A stretch of 64,000 nucleotides of DNA, from positions 18,418 to 82,417 of the forward strand of contig JAIXZA010000131.1 in NCBI GenBank assembly GCA_027489965.1. The letters run 5' to 3'. The DNA is from Verrucomicrobiaceae bacterium. GTDB lineage: Bacteria; Verrucomicrobiota; Verrucomicrobiia; Verrucomicrobiales; Verrucomicrobiaceae. A model generated the notes under the pieces. The model was not told where the DNA came from and did no database searches. It saw nothing but the letters and a program-made list of their open reading frames with translations. Shown here one piece after another: positions 8,287 to 17,220 of the stretch. A program made the position numbers and the translations under genes. Every line of letters begins with the position of its first letter. Positions within the stretch are counted from its first letter, which is position 1.

Positions 8287-9915
8287 ATGAAGCACTGTAC
8301 TCTAAAACTGACGCTCTTGACTCTAAGCTTTGCCTTAATCAATGATGAATTGGCTCAGGCTCAGCACGGCATCTCCCCATCCATGAACTCGCAATTCCTC
8401 AATGAACTGCGTGCGCGGTCGCCAAAGTATTCGGAAGAAAGTCGGGATGTGCTGGGAACAGATCGTCAGGCATTAGACAATGGACGCGCGTTGTCGCGAC
8501 CTGAGCTATTCAGTTCGACCAACCAGGACAATCAGCGCTTGGCGGGTGACATCACTGGATTCAATAGCCAGTATCAAATGGGACGGAAGTTTCTCTCTCC
8601 TTTTTACAATGGTGTCGTGGCTCTAGAGGACGATGTCAGCAACAAGTCGGCCTTTAAAAGCAACTTTGCCCTGCAACAGACCTTTGAATACAATTCCAGA
8701 GTCTGGGACGGCAAAGGCGGGGTCATCTTTTCACCCATGATACTGGCGGATGTGAATTATCAAATCACCCCGAATCAAAGTCTGAGTTTCAAAGGTGGGA
8801 TCGGCCTGAGCTGGATCAGTGGCAATGACCACATTGATGGCTCTTATTTCTCCGATGAGTTCCTGCTCAACGTGCTGCCAGGAACAAGTTTGGTGTATGA
8901 TCTGGAACTCGATGCCCTGCACGTCACAGCCTATCAACGCGTCAGTGTGAAGCAGTTTGTCGGGATGTTACAACACGATTCAGGGATTGCTGGAACATTG
9001 GCGCTGACAGAGCAGCTGAGCTGGACCATGAACTACAATTTCTCAAAGACTTACGACATCGATGGCAATTATGGAGGGCGCTATGCACGCGGCTTCAATG
9101 CGGACATCCACACCGTCTCTTCCATGCTGGCTTTTCAAAGCAAAGGATCATGGAGCGCGGGACTTGAAGGTTCTTTAAACTGGTATCGCCCGGAAGATGA
9201 CCCAACTGATCTTTCCCCAGGCTACATAATCCCTCAAGCTGAAGATGGTTTCCTGGCCAGTGCGGGTGCGTTTGTGCAGATCATGGTTAACAAGGATACT
9301 CGTCTGCGTGTCGCGGCAGGTTACCAACACCAATCCTTTGACGGCCCGTCTCAGGCTATCAATTTTCTCCCATTCCTCTACGCTCCACCAACCAGCCCTG
9401 ACATCAACCAACCCTACTACTCCGTCAGTCTGAGCCAAAAGATCAGCGAGAGCCTCAGCCACGAATTATCCCTTGGTTATGAAACCAATCTGCAACGGGC
9501 CTTTAACAATGTCAGTGCGCATTTCATGAACTACGGCATCACCAGTCAGGTATGGAAAGGTGGTCAGCTGACCGGCAGTGCCTACTATGAGTACGCTGAC
9601 TATGCTGAGGCCGTTTACCCGCTCGACATGACGTCTTATGGCCTGGATCTGCATTTCTCCCAGCAACTGACGGATAAGCTTTCTGCTTCTGCCGCTTACA
9701 GCTACAGCCACGGTCGCTTCAAGGGCCTCAGCACCGATGATTACGCCGCTCTGAATGAGCAGTACAGCCAAAACATGGCGGGCCTTTCACTAGCCTATGC
9801 CATTTCCACTAAAACGCAGGCACAGCTGAGCTGGCAGGGATTCTATAATGGGGGGGCTTTCCAAGGCACGACAGATCACCACCGAGTGTCACTTAGTTTG
9901 CGCGTTCAGTTTTAA
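8287..9915 (+). CDS. Outer-membrane beta-barrel protein, second of a tandem pair
   Basis: 542 residues; paralogue of the gene at 6522. Signal peptide (ending near AQAQH), the FNSQYQMGRK motif, barrel strands and the C-terminal LRVQF are all conserved. Divergence is concentrated in short stretches such as those around the GNDH and PPTSP segments, which fits surface loops changing faster than strands. It lies 82 bases after its paralogue, with its own copy of the leader hairpin, so each copy may be controlled separately. Its last 23 bases overlap the 3' end of the convergent gene at 9893. Substrate unknown. Confidence 0.8.
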   Translation: MKHCTLKLTLLTLSFALINDELAQAQHGISPSMNSQFLNELRARSPKYSEESRDVLGTDRQALDNGRALSRPELFSSTNQDNQRLAGDITGFNSQYQMGRKFLSPFYNGVVALEDDVSNKSAFKSNFALQQTFEYNSRVWDGKGGVIFSPMILADVNYQITPNQSLSFKGGIGLSWISGNDHIDGSYFSDEFLLNVLPGTSLVYDLELDALHVTAYQRVSVKQFVGMLQHDSGIAGTLALTEQLSWTMNYNFSKTYDIDGNYGGRYARGFNADIHTVSSMLAFQSKGSWSAGLEGSLNWYRPEDDPTDLSPGYIIPQAEDGFLASAGAFVQIMVNKDTRLRVAAGYQHQSFDGPSQAINFLPFLYAPPTSPDINQPYYSVSLSQKISESLSHELSLGYETNLQRAFNNVSAHFMNYGITSQVWKGGQLTGSAYYEYADYAEAVYPLDMTSYGLDLHFSQQLTDKLSASAAYSYSHGRFKGLSTDDYAALNEQYSQNMAGLSLAYAISTKTQAQLSWQGFYNGGAFQGTTDHHRVSLSLRVQF

Positions 9916-11371
9916 AACTGCGACCCTCAGTCCGTGTGACTTGGCCGGGTCTTGGATTTTTGGCTGTTTCCGTCAGACGGACGGCCTGGTCCTCTAGGCC
10001 TTTCCATTTCATGCGATCCCAGTGGGGGCCGACCTTTGACATGGCGTCCTGGGCAAGGTCCTGCTGGGCCATGCGGGTGGCAAGCAGACCAAGGCTGTTC
10101 CGAATCTCCAAGCTGTCGGCATAAAGCTCGATCCCGCGCTTCAAACTGCGACGGACGAGCGACATCTTCAGGCCGCGAGAGAGATTGGGCAGGACGTTGG
10201 GCGGCAGTGCGGTGAGGGCTAGGGCTAGCTGCTCGTAGTGCTCCGATTCACCTATCACATTGAGCACGCCGATGCAGAGATTATGGCCGTTGGGTTCAGC
10301 CGTCAGACGCAGCAGGGTGATGACAAGGACTGGGGTATAGGTCGGGAATTTTTCGTGGGCTTCTTTGAAGATGCCTGCGGTGGCTTCCAAGCTTTCTTGA
10401 TTGAGCAAGCTGAAGACAAGCCGAACTAGAGGAATCTGTGGTGAGATGGCACCGATTCCTTCCAGCATGGTCAAGGCACGTGCTTTTTCAGCCGTAACAT
10501 CTTTGCCTGACTCGACAAGTGATTTCAACTGATAGAGCGTTAGAAGAGCCTCAGCGACACGAGCATTCAACGAATCAGGCTTTTGTTTCCGCCAAGCTTG
10601 CATCCTCTCCGTCAGCTCGACCCAGGCATTCGGATCATTCTCATTGGCCACAGGATGCATGCCTGCATAGACCGAGTCAGAGACCCAGTGGCCGGAGGCG
10701 GTCTTTAGCTCCCGCAGACGGGCTTGATCAGCCAGATGCTCCAGGGCATCGAAGTCCCCTTCCCGCAGCTGCAGCATGGCAAGATCCTCCACGGTCTGTT
10801 TCTGCGCCCAGGCATCAAACTCGTCCTGCTCGGCAGGAAAAGTGTAGGTGTCCATCTTGCGGGCTTTTACAGCAGCTCGGAGGGCATGATCATGCTGGTG
10901 GTAGCGCACCATTTTCCGCACCTGCCAGACGACCTGATTGGGGCTGACCATCAGAGCATGAGGAAGTTTTTCCCTGAGCAGCTGAATGGATTCTTGAGCC
11001 TCATTCCCGCGCTCCGCCTGGATGAGGGTGTAGATCTTGGCCAGTAAAATGGCCCCCACATCGTGGTAGGCTTGTTGCTGATGGGCTTCTTCCCAAGTCG
11101 GCAACTGAGTGATCCAGGCTGATTGCCTGAGGGCAGAAGGCAAAAGCTTGGCTAGTGCCGCATCCATGGCTGGGAGATCCGCCGGATTTTGCCGTTCATA
11201 CCAGCGATGAGCCGTCGCCTGCATATCGCCCTCTTTGATAGGCCGATCTTTGGGTGTCGAGGCTGCATTCATCCTGGCAGCTGGGACCTCGGTGAGCGCC
11301 TGGGCATGGGCGTTTTCAGTACTCAACCAACTGAGTCCAGCTAAAGAGGAAATGATCAAAACAGCTTTCAT
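9893..11371 (-). CDS. Exported helical-repeat (TPR-like) protein, function unknown
   Basis: 492 residues with a signal peptide (about 1-24, ending AHAQA). The mature part is almost entirely helical with repeated Ala/Leu-rich helices, such as those around LPAMDAALAKLLP and LRLTAEPNGHN, resembling degenerate TPR repeats; I see no enzymatic motif. The tail is basic and polar. It converges on the barrel gene at 8287-9915 and the two 3' ends overlap by 23 bases. An AT-rich, presumably divergent promoter region (11372-11520) separates it from the next gene. A scaffold or adaptor in the periplasm is only a guess. Confidence 0.7.
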   Translation of the reverse strand: MKAVLIISSLAGLSWLSTENAHAQALTEVPAARMNAASTPKDRPIKEGDMQATAHRWYERQNPADLPAMDAALAKLLPSALRQSAWITQLPTWEEAHQQQAYHDVGAILLAKIYTLIQAERGNEAQESIQLLREKLPHALMVSPNQVVWQVRKMVRYHQHDHALRAAVKARKMDTYTFPAEQDEFDAWAQKQTVEDLAMLQLREGDFDALEHLADQARLRELKTASGHWVSDSVYAGMHPVANENDPNAWVELTERMQAWRKQKPDSLNARVAEALLTLYQLKSLVESGKDVTAEKARALTMLEGIGAISPQIPLVRLVFSLLNQESLEATAGIFKEAHEKFPTYTPVLVITLLRLTAEPNGHNLCIGVLNVIGESEHYEQLALALTALPPNVLPNLSRGLKMSLVRRSLKRGIELYADSLEIRNSLGLLATRMAQQDLAQDAMSKVGPHWDRMKWKGLEDQAVRLTETAKNPRPGQVTRTEGRSFKTERAN

Positions 11372-11520
11372 TTATTGAAATTATAACATTTATCAATAGT
11401 CAAACAAGTTGAATCTTTGTGTCTAGCGACACGGAGTCACAGCGAGTTTCACCCCGTGAAGCGCGCGAAAAGTGAAAAAAGACTGTCCATTTTCTGGATC
11501 AAAGAGACTTTCATCAGCTC

Positions 11521-12765
11521 ATGCAACGCCGCACCTTTCTTAGCTCAGCCCTCAGCGCAGCCCTTTCCCCCATCATGGCTCAGACAAACCGGGCACCACG
11601 CCTCATTCTGCGCTCCTCATGGCAGACGGTGAATATTGGTGACATTGCTCATACGCCTGGAGTGTTAGCCCTTTTAGAAAAGCATCTGCCCCAGGTCGAA
11701 GTTCGACTTTGGCCCAGCAAAGTGAACAACGGAGTCAAAGAAATGCTGCTCAAGCGCTTTCCCAAGCTTCAGATCATCGAAGGTGCCGAAGCGATCAAGA
11801 CTGCCTTTGCCGAATGCGATTTCCTTTTGCATGGATCAGGCCCTTCCCTGGTCGCTGAAAAGGATGTCGTTAAGTGGCACGAAGCCACCGGCAAGCCCTA
11901 CGGTGTCTATGGCATTACACTACCGATTCAGGGATCTACCTCGACGTCACCTGCGCCGGACTCAGTCATTTCTAAAACCCTGGCTGTCCTGAGTCAGGGT
12001 AAATTTGCCTTTTTCCGAGACTCGGTCTCGCTAGGCGTCGCTAAAGAACGTGGTTGCACCTGTCCGATCATGGAATTTGGACCAGATGGAGCTTTTGCGA
12101 CGGATCTAAGAGATGACGAAAAAGCGCTGGCGTTCCTCAAAGAGAACGACTTGGAAGAAGGCAAGTTCCTCTGCTGTATCGGCCGTCTGCGCTACTCAGA
12201 ATACTGGAAGATGAAAGGGACTGCTTTTGACGAGGTCAAACATGCGCGCAATGAAGCCATGAAGGAACATGATTTAGCGCCATTGCGTGAAGCCATCATC
12301 GCGGTGGTCCGCCAGACAGAGATGAAGGTACTGCTTTGTCCTGAGGATAGCAGTCAGATGGAGGTCAATCGCGTGAACTTTTACGACAAGCTACCGGAGG
12401 ACGTGAAAAAGCGCGTTGTCTGGCGCAGCACCTACTGGCTGACGGGAGAAGCCTTGAGCACTTATGTGCGCAGTGCAGGCCTCTTTGGCGCAGAGATGCA
12501 CAGCCCAATCATGTGCATCGGCGCAGGCATCCCAGCCATCGTCTGCCGCTGGACCGAGCAGACTAGCAAAGGCCTCATGTGGCGTGACATCGGACTCGGT
12601 GAGTGGCTGTTTAATCTTGATCATGAAGAAGAGATTCCAGGCATCGTGCCAGCGGTGCTCGCGATGGCCAAAGATCCCGCTGCGGCCAAGGCCAAAGCAG
12701 CCAAAGGCCGTGAAGTCGTGCTTCAGCGCCAACGTGAGACGATGGAAATCGTGGGACGCGGATAG
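11521..12765 (+). CDS. Polysaccharide pyruvyl transferase family protein with Tat-like signal
   Basis: 414 residues. The N-terminus MQRRTFLSSALSAALSP has a twin-arginine pattern (RRTFL) and a hydrophobic segment. The body resembles the polysaccharide pyruvyl transferase family: the NIGDIAHTPG motif near the start of the mature part, the LLHGSGPSLV strand-loop, and a C-terminal glycosyltransferase-like half with GLFGAEMHSPIMC and CRWTEQTSKG. Family members transfer pyruvate from phosphoenolpyruvate to sugars in the cytoplasm, so a Tat signal is unexpected; PVC members may do something else. Nearby SLBB-type export lipoprotein (13147) fits a polysaccharide context, though several genes intervene. 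Confidence 0.72.
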   Translation: MQRRTFLSSALSAALSPIMAQTNRAPRLILRSSWQTVNIGDIAHTPGVLALLEKHLPQVEVRLWPSKVNNGVKEMLLKRFPKLQIIEGAEAIKTAFAECDFLLHGSGPSLVAEKDVVKWHEATGKPYGVYGITLPIQGSTSTSPAPDSVISKTLAVLSQGKFAFFRDSVSLGVAKERGCTCPIMEFGPDGAFATDLRDDEKALAFLKENDLEEGKFLCCIGRLRYSEYWKMKGTAFDEVKHARNEAMKEHDLAPLREAIIAVVRQTEMKVLLCPEDSSQMEVNRVNFYDKLPEDVKKRVVWRSTYWLTGEALSTYVRSAGLFGAEMHSPIMCIGAGIPAIVCRWTEQTSKGLMWRDIGLGEWLFNLDHEEEIPGIVPAVLAMAKDPAAAKAKAAKGREVVLQRQRETMEIVGRG

Positions 12766-12831
12766 CTCAGAGATATGGGATGCTGACCAACGTTGACATT
12801 GCCTTAAGCTCACGTTTGCTTGGGGCGATAT

Positions 12832-13053
12832 ATGCCTACCTACATTTACGAAACGATCCCACAATTTGAAGGCGACCAGCCAAAGCGCTTTGAGATCAAA
12901 CAAAGCATGAAGGACAACGCTTTGACGCAGCATCCTGATAGCGGACAACCCGTGCGCCGTGTCCCCATCGGCGGCACAGGTGTCATGGGCGGCAGTTCCA
13001 GCGGCCAATCCAGCAGCAGCGGCTCCTGCGGCACGAGCTGTGGATGTCACTAA
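12832..13053 (+). CDS. FmdB-like small protein lacking the zinc-ribbon cysteines
   Basis: 73 residues from the ATG at 12832, which gives the family-typical start MPTYIYE; a TTG twelve bases upstream is the alternative. FmdB-family putative regulators begin MPTY.Y.C..C and bind zinc through paired cysteines. Here the first CxxC is replaced by ETIPQFEG, while the KQSMKDN and VRRVPIGG segments remain. The tail is Gly/Ser-rich and ends in a cysteine cluster, CGTSCGCH, that could hold a metal. Role unknown. Confidence 0.68.
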   Translation: MPTYIYETIPQFEGDQPKRFEIKQSMKDNALTQHPDSGQPVRRVPIGGTGVMGGSSSGQSSSSGSCGTSCGCH

Positions 13054-13146
13054 ACGCGCCTCCAAGTGGAGGAATAACCACTTCTAACACGTTGGCCTTG
13101 TCAGGAGTGCTCGCGGCATTCATCATACAAATCTGTTTTTCATTTC

Positions 13147-13851
13147 ATGAACTGTTTTTCTAAACCCACGCTGTCTTTCTTGGCGGTCGCTCTGTGTCTC
13201 TCTGCTTGCGCTACCGTGAAGCGATTCACGCCAGACCTGCCGAAGTTGTCGATGCCATCGCTGCCGGCCATGCCGAAGTTTGCGACGCTGAAAAAGATCA
13301 CACGCATTATCCCTGGGATGCCAGACAGTGACAAAGCCGCCTCCGATGATCCTCAGGTTCCCTTCAATGCGCGTGGCGTCTTGGGCTTTGGCCACACGCT
13401 GCGCATCCATGTTTATGAGGGCTCGCGTTCCCCAGACCGAATCTTCAATCAAGTGGTGATGGTCGATACTTCAGGTGTACTCGACTTTGGCACAATCGGC
13501 AGTGCTAAAGTCGGTGGAGGCACGCTTCCGCAGGCCGTCAAAGCCATCGCTACGGCCTTCCGCATCGGCATGAGGCTCACGCGACCAGTAACGGTCCACA
13601 TCATTTCCGTGGAGGATACGCCGGTCGTCTCGATCAATGGTGATGTGATCAAAGATGAGTTCATCCCTGCCTGGGATGACATGACCATCAAACAAGCCGT
13701 CACGGTGGCGGGTGGGCGTAAACTCGGCTCTACGAAGCATGGCGTGTACCTCATCCGCGAAGGCGTACGCCGTTATTTCTCCACTCTGGATGAAGCTGAC
13801 AGAGATGAACCCGAGCCAGGCGACATCATCGAACTGTCCCCAGACATTTAA
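13147..13851 (+). CDS. Polysaccharide export-like lipoprotein with SLBB-type domain
   Basis: 234 residues. A lipoprotein signal peptide ends in the lipobox LSAC, with the cysteine at about residue 20. After a proline-rich linker comes a Wza/SLBB-like region: LGFGHTLRIHVYEGS corresponds to the poly-export beta-strand start, VDTSGVLDFGTIG to the first repeat, and VSINGDVIKDEFIP to the second strand block, ending EPGDIIELSP. Poly-export proteins form outer-membrane channels for exopolysaccharide; this one is short and lacks the long C-terminal helix, so it may be an accessory. It is followed after 10 bases by the DoxX gene. Confidence 0.75.
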   Translation: MNCFSKPTLSFLAVALCLSACATVKRFTPDLPKLSMPSLPAMPKFATLKKITRIIPGMPDSDKAASDDPQVPFNARGVLGFGHTLRIHVYEGSRSPDRIFNQVVMVDTSGVLDFGTIGSAKVGGGTLPQAVKAIATAFRIGMRLTRPVTVHIISVEDTPVVSINGDVIKDEFIPAWDDMTIKQAVTVAGGRKLGSTKHGVYLIREGVRRYFSTLDEADRDEPEPGDIIELSPDI

Positions 13852-13861
13852 TTTCCAAATC

Positions 13862-14353
13862 ATGATCGACTACGTCGGCGGCAATCCAGCTGCCAATCAC
13901 AGCCCTTTGGGCAGCCTTTTCAAAACCATCTCTGTCCTGCGGATAGGAGCTGGAGTCATGCTGATGACTCGACATGGATGGACGGCCGCCGTGGGTGCCT
14001 ATCAGCTCTGGTGGAAAGATCAGAACTGGGACTGGGTGAAGAATTTTAACGATGCCGGTATCCCCTACCCTCAGTTCGTGGCGCCAGCCGTGGCTCTCGT
14101 TGTGGCTGTTGTGGCTCTGAGCTGGATCACGGGCTTTTTGACTCGCTTGTTCGCGGTGGTTTTCATGCCCGTTCTCATTGGCTTTTTGATTTTATCCCCT
14201 CAAACGGGATCGATCTACACGGAGGCCGCTTGGCTTTACCTGTTTGTTTCCTTCACCCTGCTGCTTTTCGGATCAGGCGCCATCTCACTGGATAAGCTAT
14301 TTAATTTTGGCGAAAGCTGGAGCAGCCGACCCAAGAAAAGGAAAGGCTGGTAA
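13862..14353 (+). CDS. DoxX-family membrane protein
   Basis: 163 residues from the ATG at 13862. The pattern is four membrane segments, with the first containing LRIGAGVMLMTRHGW and later ones around FVAPAVALVVAVVAL, LFAVVFMPVLIGFLIL and LYLFVSFTLLLFGSGA. The GW near the end of helix 1 and the loop with GIPYPQF are usual for DoxX relatives, which are often linked to redox or quinone chemistry. The C-terminus is basic (RPKKRKGW). A longer frame beginning in the previous gene is rejected because it would overlap the lipoprotein gene by about 140 bases. Five bases separate it from ruvC. Confidence 0.75.
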   Translation: MIDYVGGNPAANHSPLGSLFKTISVLRIGAGVMLMTRHGWTAAVGAYQLWWKDQNWDWVKNFNDAGIPYPQFVAPAVALVVAVVALSWITGFLTRLFAVVFMPVLIGFLILSPQTGSIYTEAAWLYLFVSFTLLLFGSGAISLDKLFNFGESWSSRPKKRKGW

Positions 14354-14358
14354 AACCC

Positions 14359-14964
14359 ATGGCACGCGTCACTGCCAGCCAGCTAGCCGCCATCTTAGCC
14401 AGCAAGGCGAAAGCGCCGCGTGCCAATCAGGCTAGTCAAACCACCAAAGAACCAAGCATTGAGCGCGTCCTCGCCATCGATCCGGCCCTGAGAAATACTG
14501 GATGGGCTATTTTAGAGAAGTCAGGCCGCGACCTGTCTGCCATCGCCTATGGAGTGATCTCAAACCCAGCCAAGCTACTGCACTCAGGCTGTCTCGTGGC
14601 GATTCGCGAGCAACTCGTGGCCGTGATTCGTGAGCATGCACCCACCGTTTGTGCCATCGAGTCCACGATCTATGTGCAGAGCTTTAAGACGGCCATCGTG
14701 CTAGGCACAGCCCGCGCGGCCTGCCTTATTGCGGCGGCTGAGCACGGATTAGCCATTTTTGAATATGCTCCTCGTGAGGTGAAGCAGGCTGCCGTTGGCC
14801 GTGGTGCAGCGCAAAAGGATCAGGTCGCCTTCATGATCCGCGCCATGCTGCATCTGAAGGAAACACCCCCTGCCGATGCTGCAGATGCACTAGCCGTCGG
14901 CATCGCCCATTTTCAAAATGCCGATGCTGGCGATGCCCTGGGTACCCTGGCGAGACGGGTCTGA
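14359..14964 (+). CDS. ruvC: Holliday junction resolvase RuvC with N-terminal extension
   Basis: 201 residues. RuvC cleaves Holliday junctions with RuvAB during recombinational repair. The RNase H-like core begins at about residue 36. The acidic residues are visible as D41 in AIDPALRNTGW, E101 in AIESTIY, and D173/D176 in PADAADALAVG. The first 35 residues form a basic Ala/Lys-rich extension not present in E. coli RuvC, which could be a DNA-binding tail. It is tightly packed with the DoxX gene upstream. No ruvA or ruvB is visible in the window. Confidence 0.9.
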   Translation: MARVTASQLAAILASKAKAPRANQASQTTKEPSIERVLAIDPALRNTGWAILEKSGRDLSAIAYGVISNPAKLLHSGCLVAIREQLVAVIREHAPTVCAIESTIYVQSFKTAIVLGTARAACLIAAAEHGLAIFEYAPREVKQAAVGRGAAQKDQVAFMIRAMLHLKETPPADAADALAVGIAHFQNADAGDALGTLARRV

Positions 14965-15036
14965 AACCGGGAAAATCGGTGTTTGATCGACCCCTGCCTT
15001 GACGGCTCGTCTGTCATGAAGCATGGACCTGATCTC

Positions 15037-16584
15037 ATGAAAAAACCTGTAGTTCTGATTATCCGTGACGGCTGGGGCATTAACCCAGGTGGCAAAGCCC
15101 AAGCTGTGGCCAATGGCGATGCGACCCTGCTGGCCAAGACTCCTTTCCACGATCATCTCTACAGCACCTATCCGCGCGGCACCGTCAACGCCAGTGGTGA
15201 GGATGTCGGCCTGCCTGATGGCCAAATGGGCAACAGCGAAGTCGGCCATCTGAATCTCGGAGCCGGTCGCGTCGTTTATCAGGACCTCACTCGCATCAAC
15301 AAAAGCATCCGCGACGGCGAACTAGCGCAGATGCCCATCCTCGTGGATGCCTTTAACAAAGCCAAAGGCAAGCGCCTGCACTTCCTCGGTCTCATCAGTG
15401 ATGGCGGCGTGCATTCCCATCAGGATCACCTCGCCGCAATCTGCGATGCTGCCAAAGCTGCCGGCGTCGAAGACCTCATGGTCCACGCCATCACCGACGG
15501 CCGCGACACCTCACCGACCGGCGGTGCCGCCTACATGGCCAAGCTGGAAAAAGACCTCGCCCCCAGCGGAGCCAAAATCGCCACCGTGATCGGTCGCTAC
15601 TACGCCATGGATCGTGATACCCGTTGGGAGCGCAACAAGCTCGCCTGGGACGCCATCGTGCTTGGCCGTGGTGAAGTCCGCACCGATCTCCCCAGCGCCG
15701 CCGTTCAGGCCGCCTATCCGACGGACCCTCGCGGAGACGAGTTCATGCAGCCCATGATTTTCAGCAACGCCAATGAGCAACGCATTCGCGATGGCGATGT
15801 CATCTTGTGGTTTAACTTCCGCGCTGATCGCGCCCGCCAGCTCAGTGAGGCTTTCTTGAAACCCGACTTCTCTGGCTTCGACCGCGAAGTGACTCCCAAG
15901 GTTGAATACTACACCCTCACTGAATACGACGCCACGTACACCGACTACGGTGCCAACGTCATCTTCAGCACCGCCACTCTGGCTAACAACCTCGGCCAAG
16001 TCGTCGCCGCCGCCGGACTCACCCAGCTCCGCGCTGCCGAGACCGAGAAATACCCGCACGTCACCTTCTTCTTCAACAGCGGCGTCGAAGAGCCCAATGT
16101 CGGCGAAGACCGCTATCTCGCCATTTCACCCAAAGAAGTGCCCACCTACGACAAAAAGCCCCAGATGAGCGCTCCCGACCTCACCTTTGAAGTGCTGCGT
16201 CGGCTAGAAAAATACGACCTCGTCATCATGAACTACGCCAATCCCGACATGGTCGGCCACACCGGCATCGTGGAGGCCGGCGTTCATGCCTGTGAAACCA
16301 TCGACTTCGGTGTGAAACTGATCGTGGAAAAAGTGCTGGAACTCGGCGGCAGTCTGTTCATCACCGCCGACCACGGTAACTGCGAGCAAATGCGCAACGC
16401 TGACGGCAGCCCGCACACCGCCCACACCACCAACCTCGTCCACGGCATCTACGTCGCCGCCGATTCCGACAGCGTCACCGTGAAAAACGGCAAACTTGCC
16501 GACATCGCTCCGACCCTGCTGGACATGCTCGGTGTGGCGAAGTCTGCTGAGATGACTGGGGAGAGTTTGCTTGTGCGGAAGTAA
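15037..16584 (+). CDS. gpmI: 2,3-bisphosphoglycerate-independent phosphoglycerate mutase
   Basis: Interconverts 3- and 2-phosphoglycerate in glycolysis and gluconeogenesis using two manganese ions and a phosphoserine intermediate. From the ATG at 15037 the protein is 515 residues, close to the usual 510-515. The start MKKPVVLIIRDGWG holds metal ligand D11. The nucleophile is S67 in DGQMGNSEVGH. RDTSPTGG, the substrate-binding RADRARQ, and the C-terminal metal site TADHGNCEQM are all present. In-frame starts at 15016 and TTG 14983 would add 7 or 18 residues; I prefer the length-matching start. It lies 72 bases after ruvC. Confidence 0.93.
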   Translation: MKKPVVLIIRDGWGINPGGKAQAVANGDATLLAKTPFHDHLYSTYPRGTVNASGEDVGLPDGQMGNSEVGHLNLGAGRVVYQDLTRINKSIRDGELAQMPILVDAFNKAKGKRLHFLGLISDGGVHSHQDHLAAICDAAKAAGVEDLMVHAITDGRDTSPTGGAAYMAKLEKDLAPSGAKIATVIGRYYAMDRDTRWERNKLAWDAIVLGRGEVRTDLPSAAVQAAYPTDPRGDEFMQPMIFSNANEQRIRDGDVILWFNFRADRARQLSEAFLKPDFSGFDREVTPKVEYYTLTEYDATYTDYGANVIFSTATLANNLGQVVAAAGLTQLRAAETEKYPHVTFFFNSGVEEPNVGEDRYLAISPKEVPTYDKKPQMSAPDLTFEVLRRLEKYDLVIMNYANPDMVGHTGIVEAGVHACETIDFGVKLIVEKVLELGGSLFITADHGNCEQMRNADGSPHTAHTTNLVHGIYVAADSDSVTVKNGKLADIAPTLLDMLGVAKSAEMTGESLLVRK

Positions 16585-16606
16585 TCAAAGCCATATATTT
16601 TCGCCC

Positions 16607-16819
16607 ATGAATCAGGCCATCACTATCCAAGTTCCTGCCGAACTTTCCGAGTGGCTAGACACTGAAGCCAAACGCAGTGGTGTCTCCCAGGGGAAGTTTG
16701 TTCGAGATCAGTTATTGAAAGCCCGCTCTGAGACGCACAGCAAAAAATTCATGAAACTAGCAGGCACCGTCAATGGCCCAAAAAATCTAAGTCAGCGTAA
16801 AGGCTTCTCCAATGCATGA
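16607..16819 (+). CDS. Ribbon-helix-helix antitoxin of a VapBC-type pair
   Basis: 70 residues. The N-terminal TIQVPAELSEWLDTEAKRSG followed by VSQGKFVRDQLL reads as a ribbon-helix-helix DNA-binding domain; the rest is a basic, flexible tail that would wrap the toxin. Its stop overlaps the toxin start by four bases (ATGA at 16816-16819), as is usual for toxin-antitoxin operons. Such antitoxins repress their own promoter; the short AT-rich gap before it (16585-16606) includes ATATATTTT and could carry the operator. Confidence 0.82.
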   Translation: MNQAITIQVPAELSEWLDTEAKRSGVSQGKFVRDQLLKARSETHSKKFMKLAGTVNGPKNLSQRKGFSNA

Positions 16820-17220
16820 AGGGGATTGCCGATACCGGCTTCCTCGTTGCTTTTGCCAATCGAGGAGACTCCCATCATGATTGGGCTGTTGAAGTAGCTC
16901 GTAAAGTCACGGAACCCTTGCTGACTTGTGAAGCTGTTTTAGCAGAAACGACCTTTCATTTAGGGGACGCTGCGTTGGTTCTAAAAATGATTGAGCACGG
17001 GCTCGTGCGTCTTGCCTTTGAGGCAGGCGAGCACCTCCCGCAACTCAAGGATCTAGCCAAGCGATATGCTGACCGTTCACCCGATTTCGCTGACCTGTGC
17101 CTTGTCAGAATGAGCGAGTTATACCCGAAGCACTTAGTCATCACTGTTGACAGCGACTTTCTTGTTTATCGCCGTAATAAACGTGAGGCCATTCCTCTCA
17201 TTTCTCCGCCTGTGGAATGA
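16816..17220 (+). CDS. PIN-domain ribonuclease toxin (VapC-like)
   Basis: 134 residues, a full PIN domain. Acidic residues expected to bind magnesium are D6 (GIADTGFL), E44 (VLAETTFH), D93 (PDFADLCLV) and D112/D114 (TVDSDF). VapC toxins cut tRNA or rRNA and are neutralised by the upstream partner. Its stop codon overlaps the start of the phosphatase gene by four bases, so three genes appear translationally coupled. Target RNA not known. Confidence 0.85.
   Translation: MKGIADTGFLVAFANRGDSHHDWAVEVARKVTEPLLTCEAVLAETTFHLGDAALVLKMIEHGLVRLAFEAGEHLPQLKDLAKRYADRSPDFADLCLVRMSELYPKHLVITVDSDFLVYRRNKREAIPLISPPVE

Noticed and set aside
13712..13861. An earlier start for the DoxX gene
   Set aside because: It would overlap the lipoprotein gene by about 140 bases and adds a sequence unlike the family.
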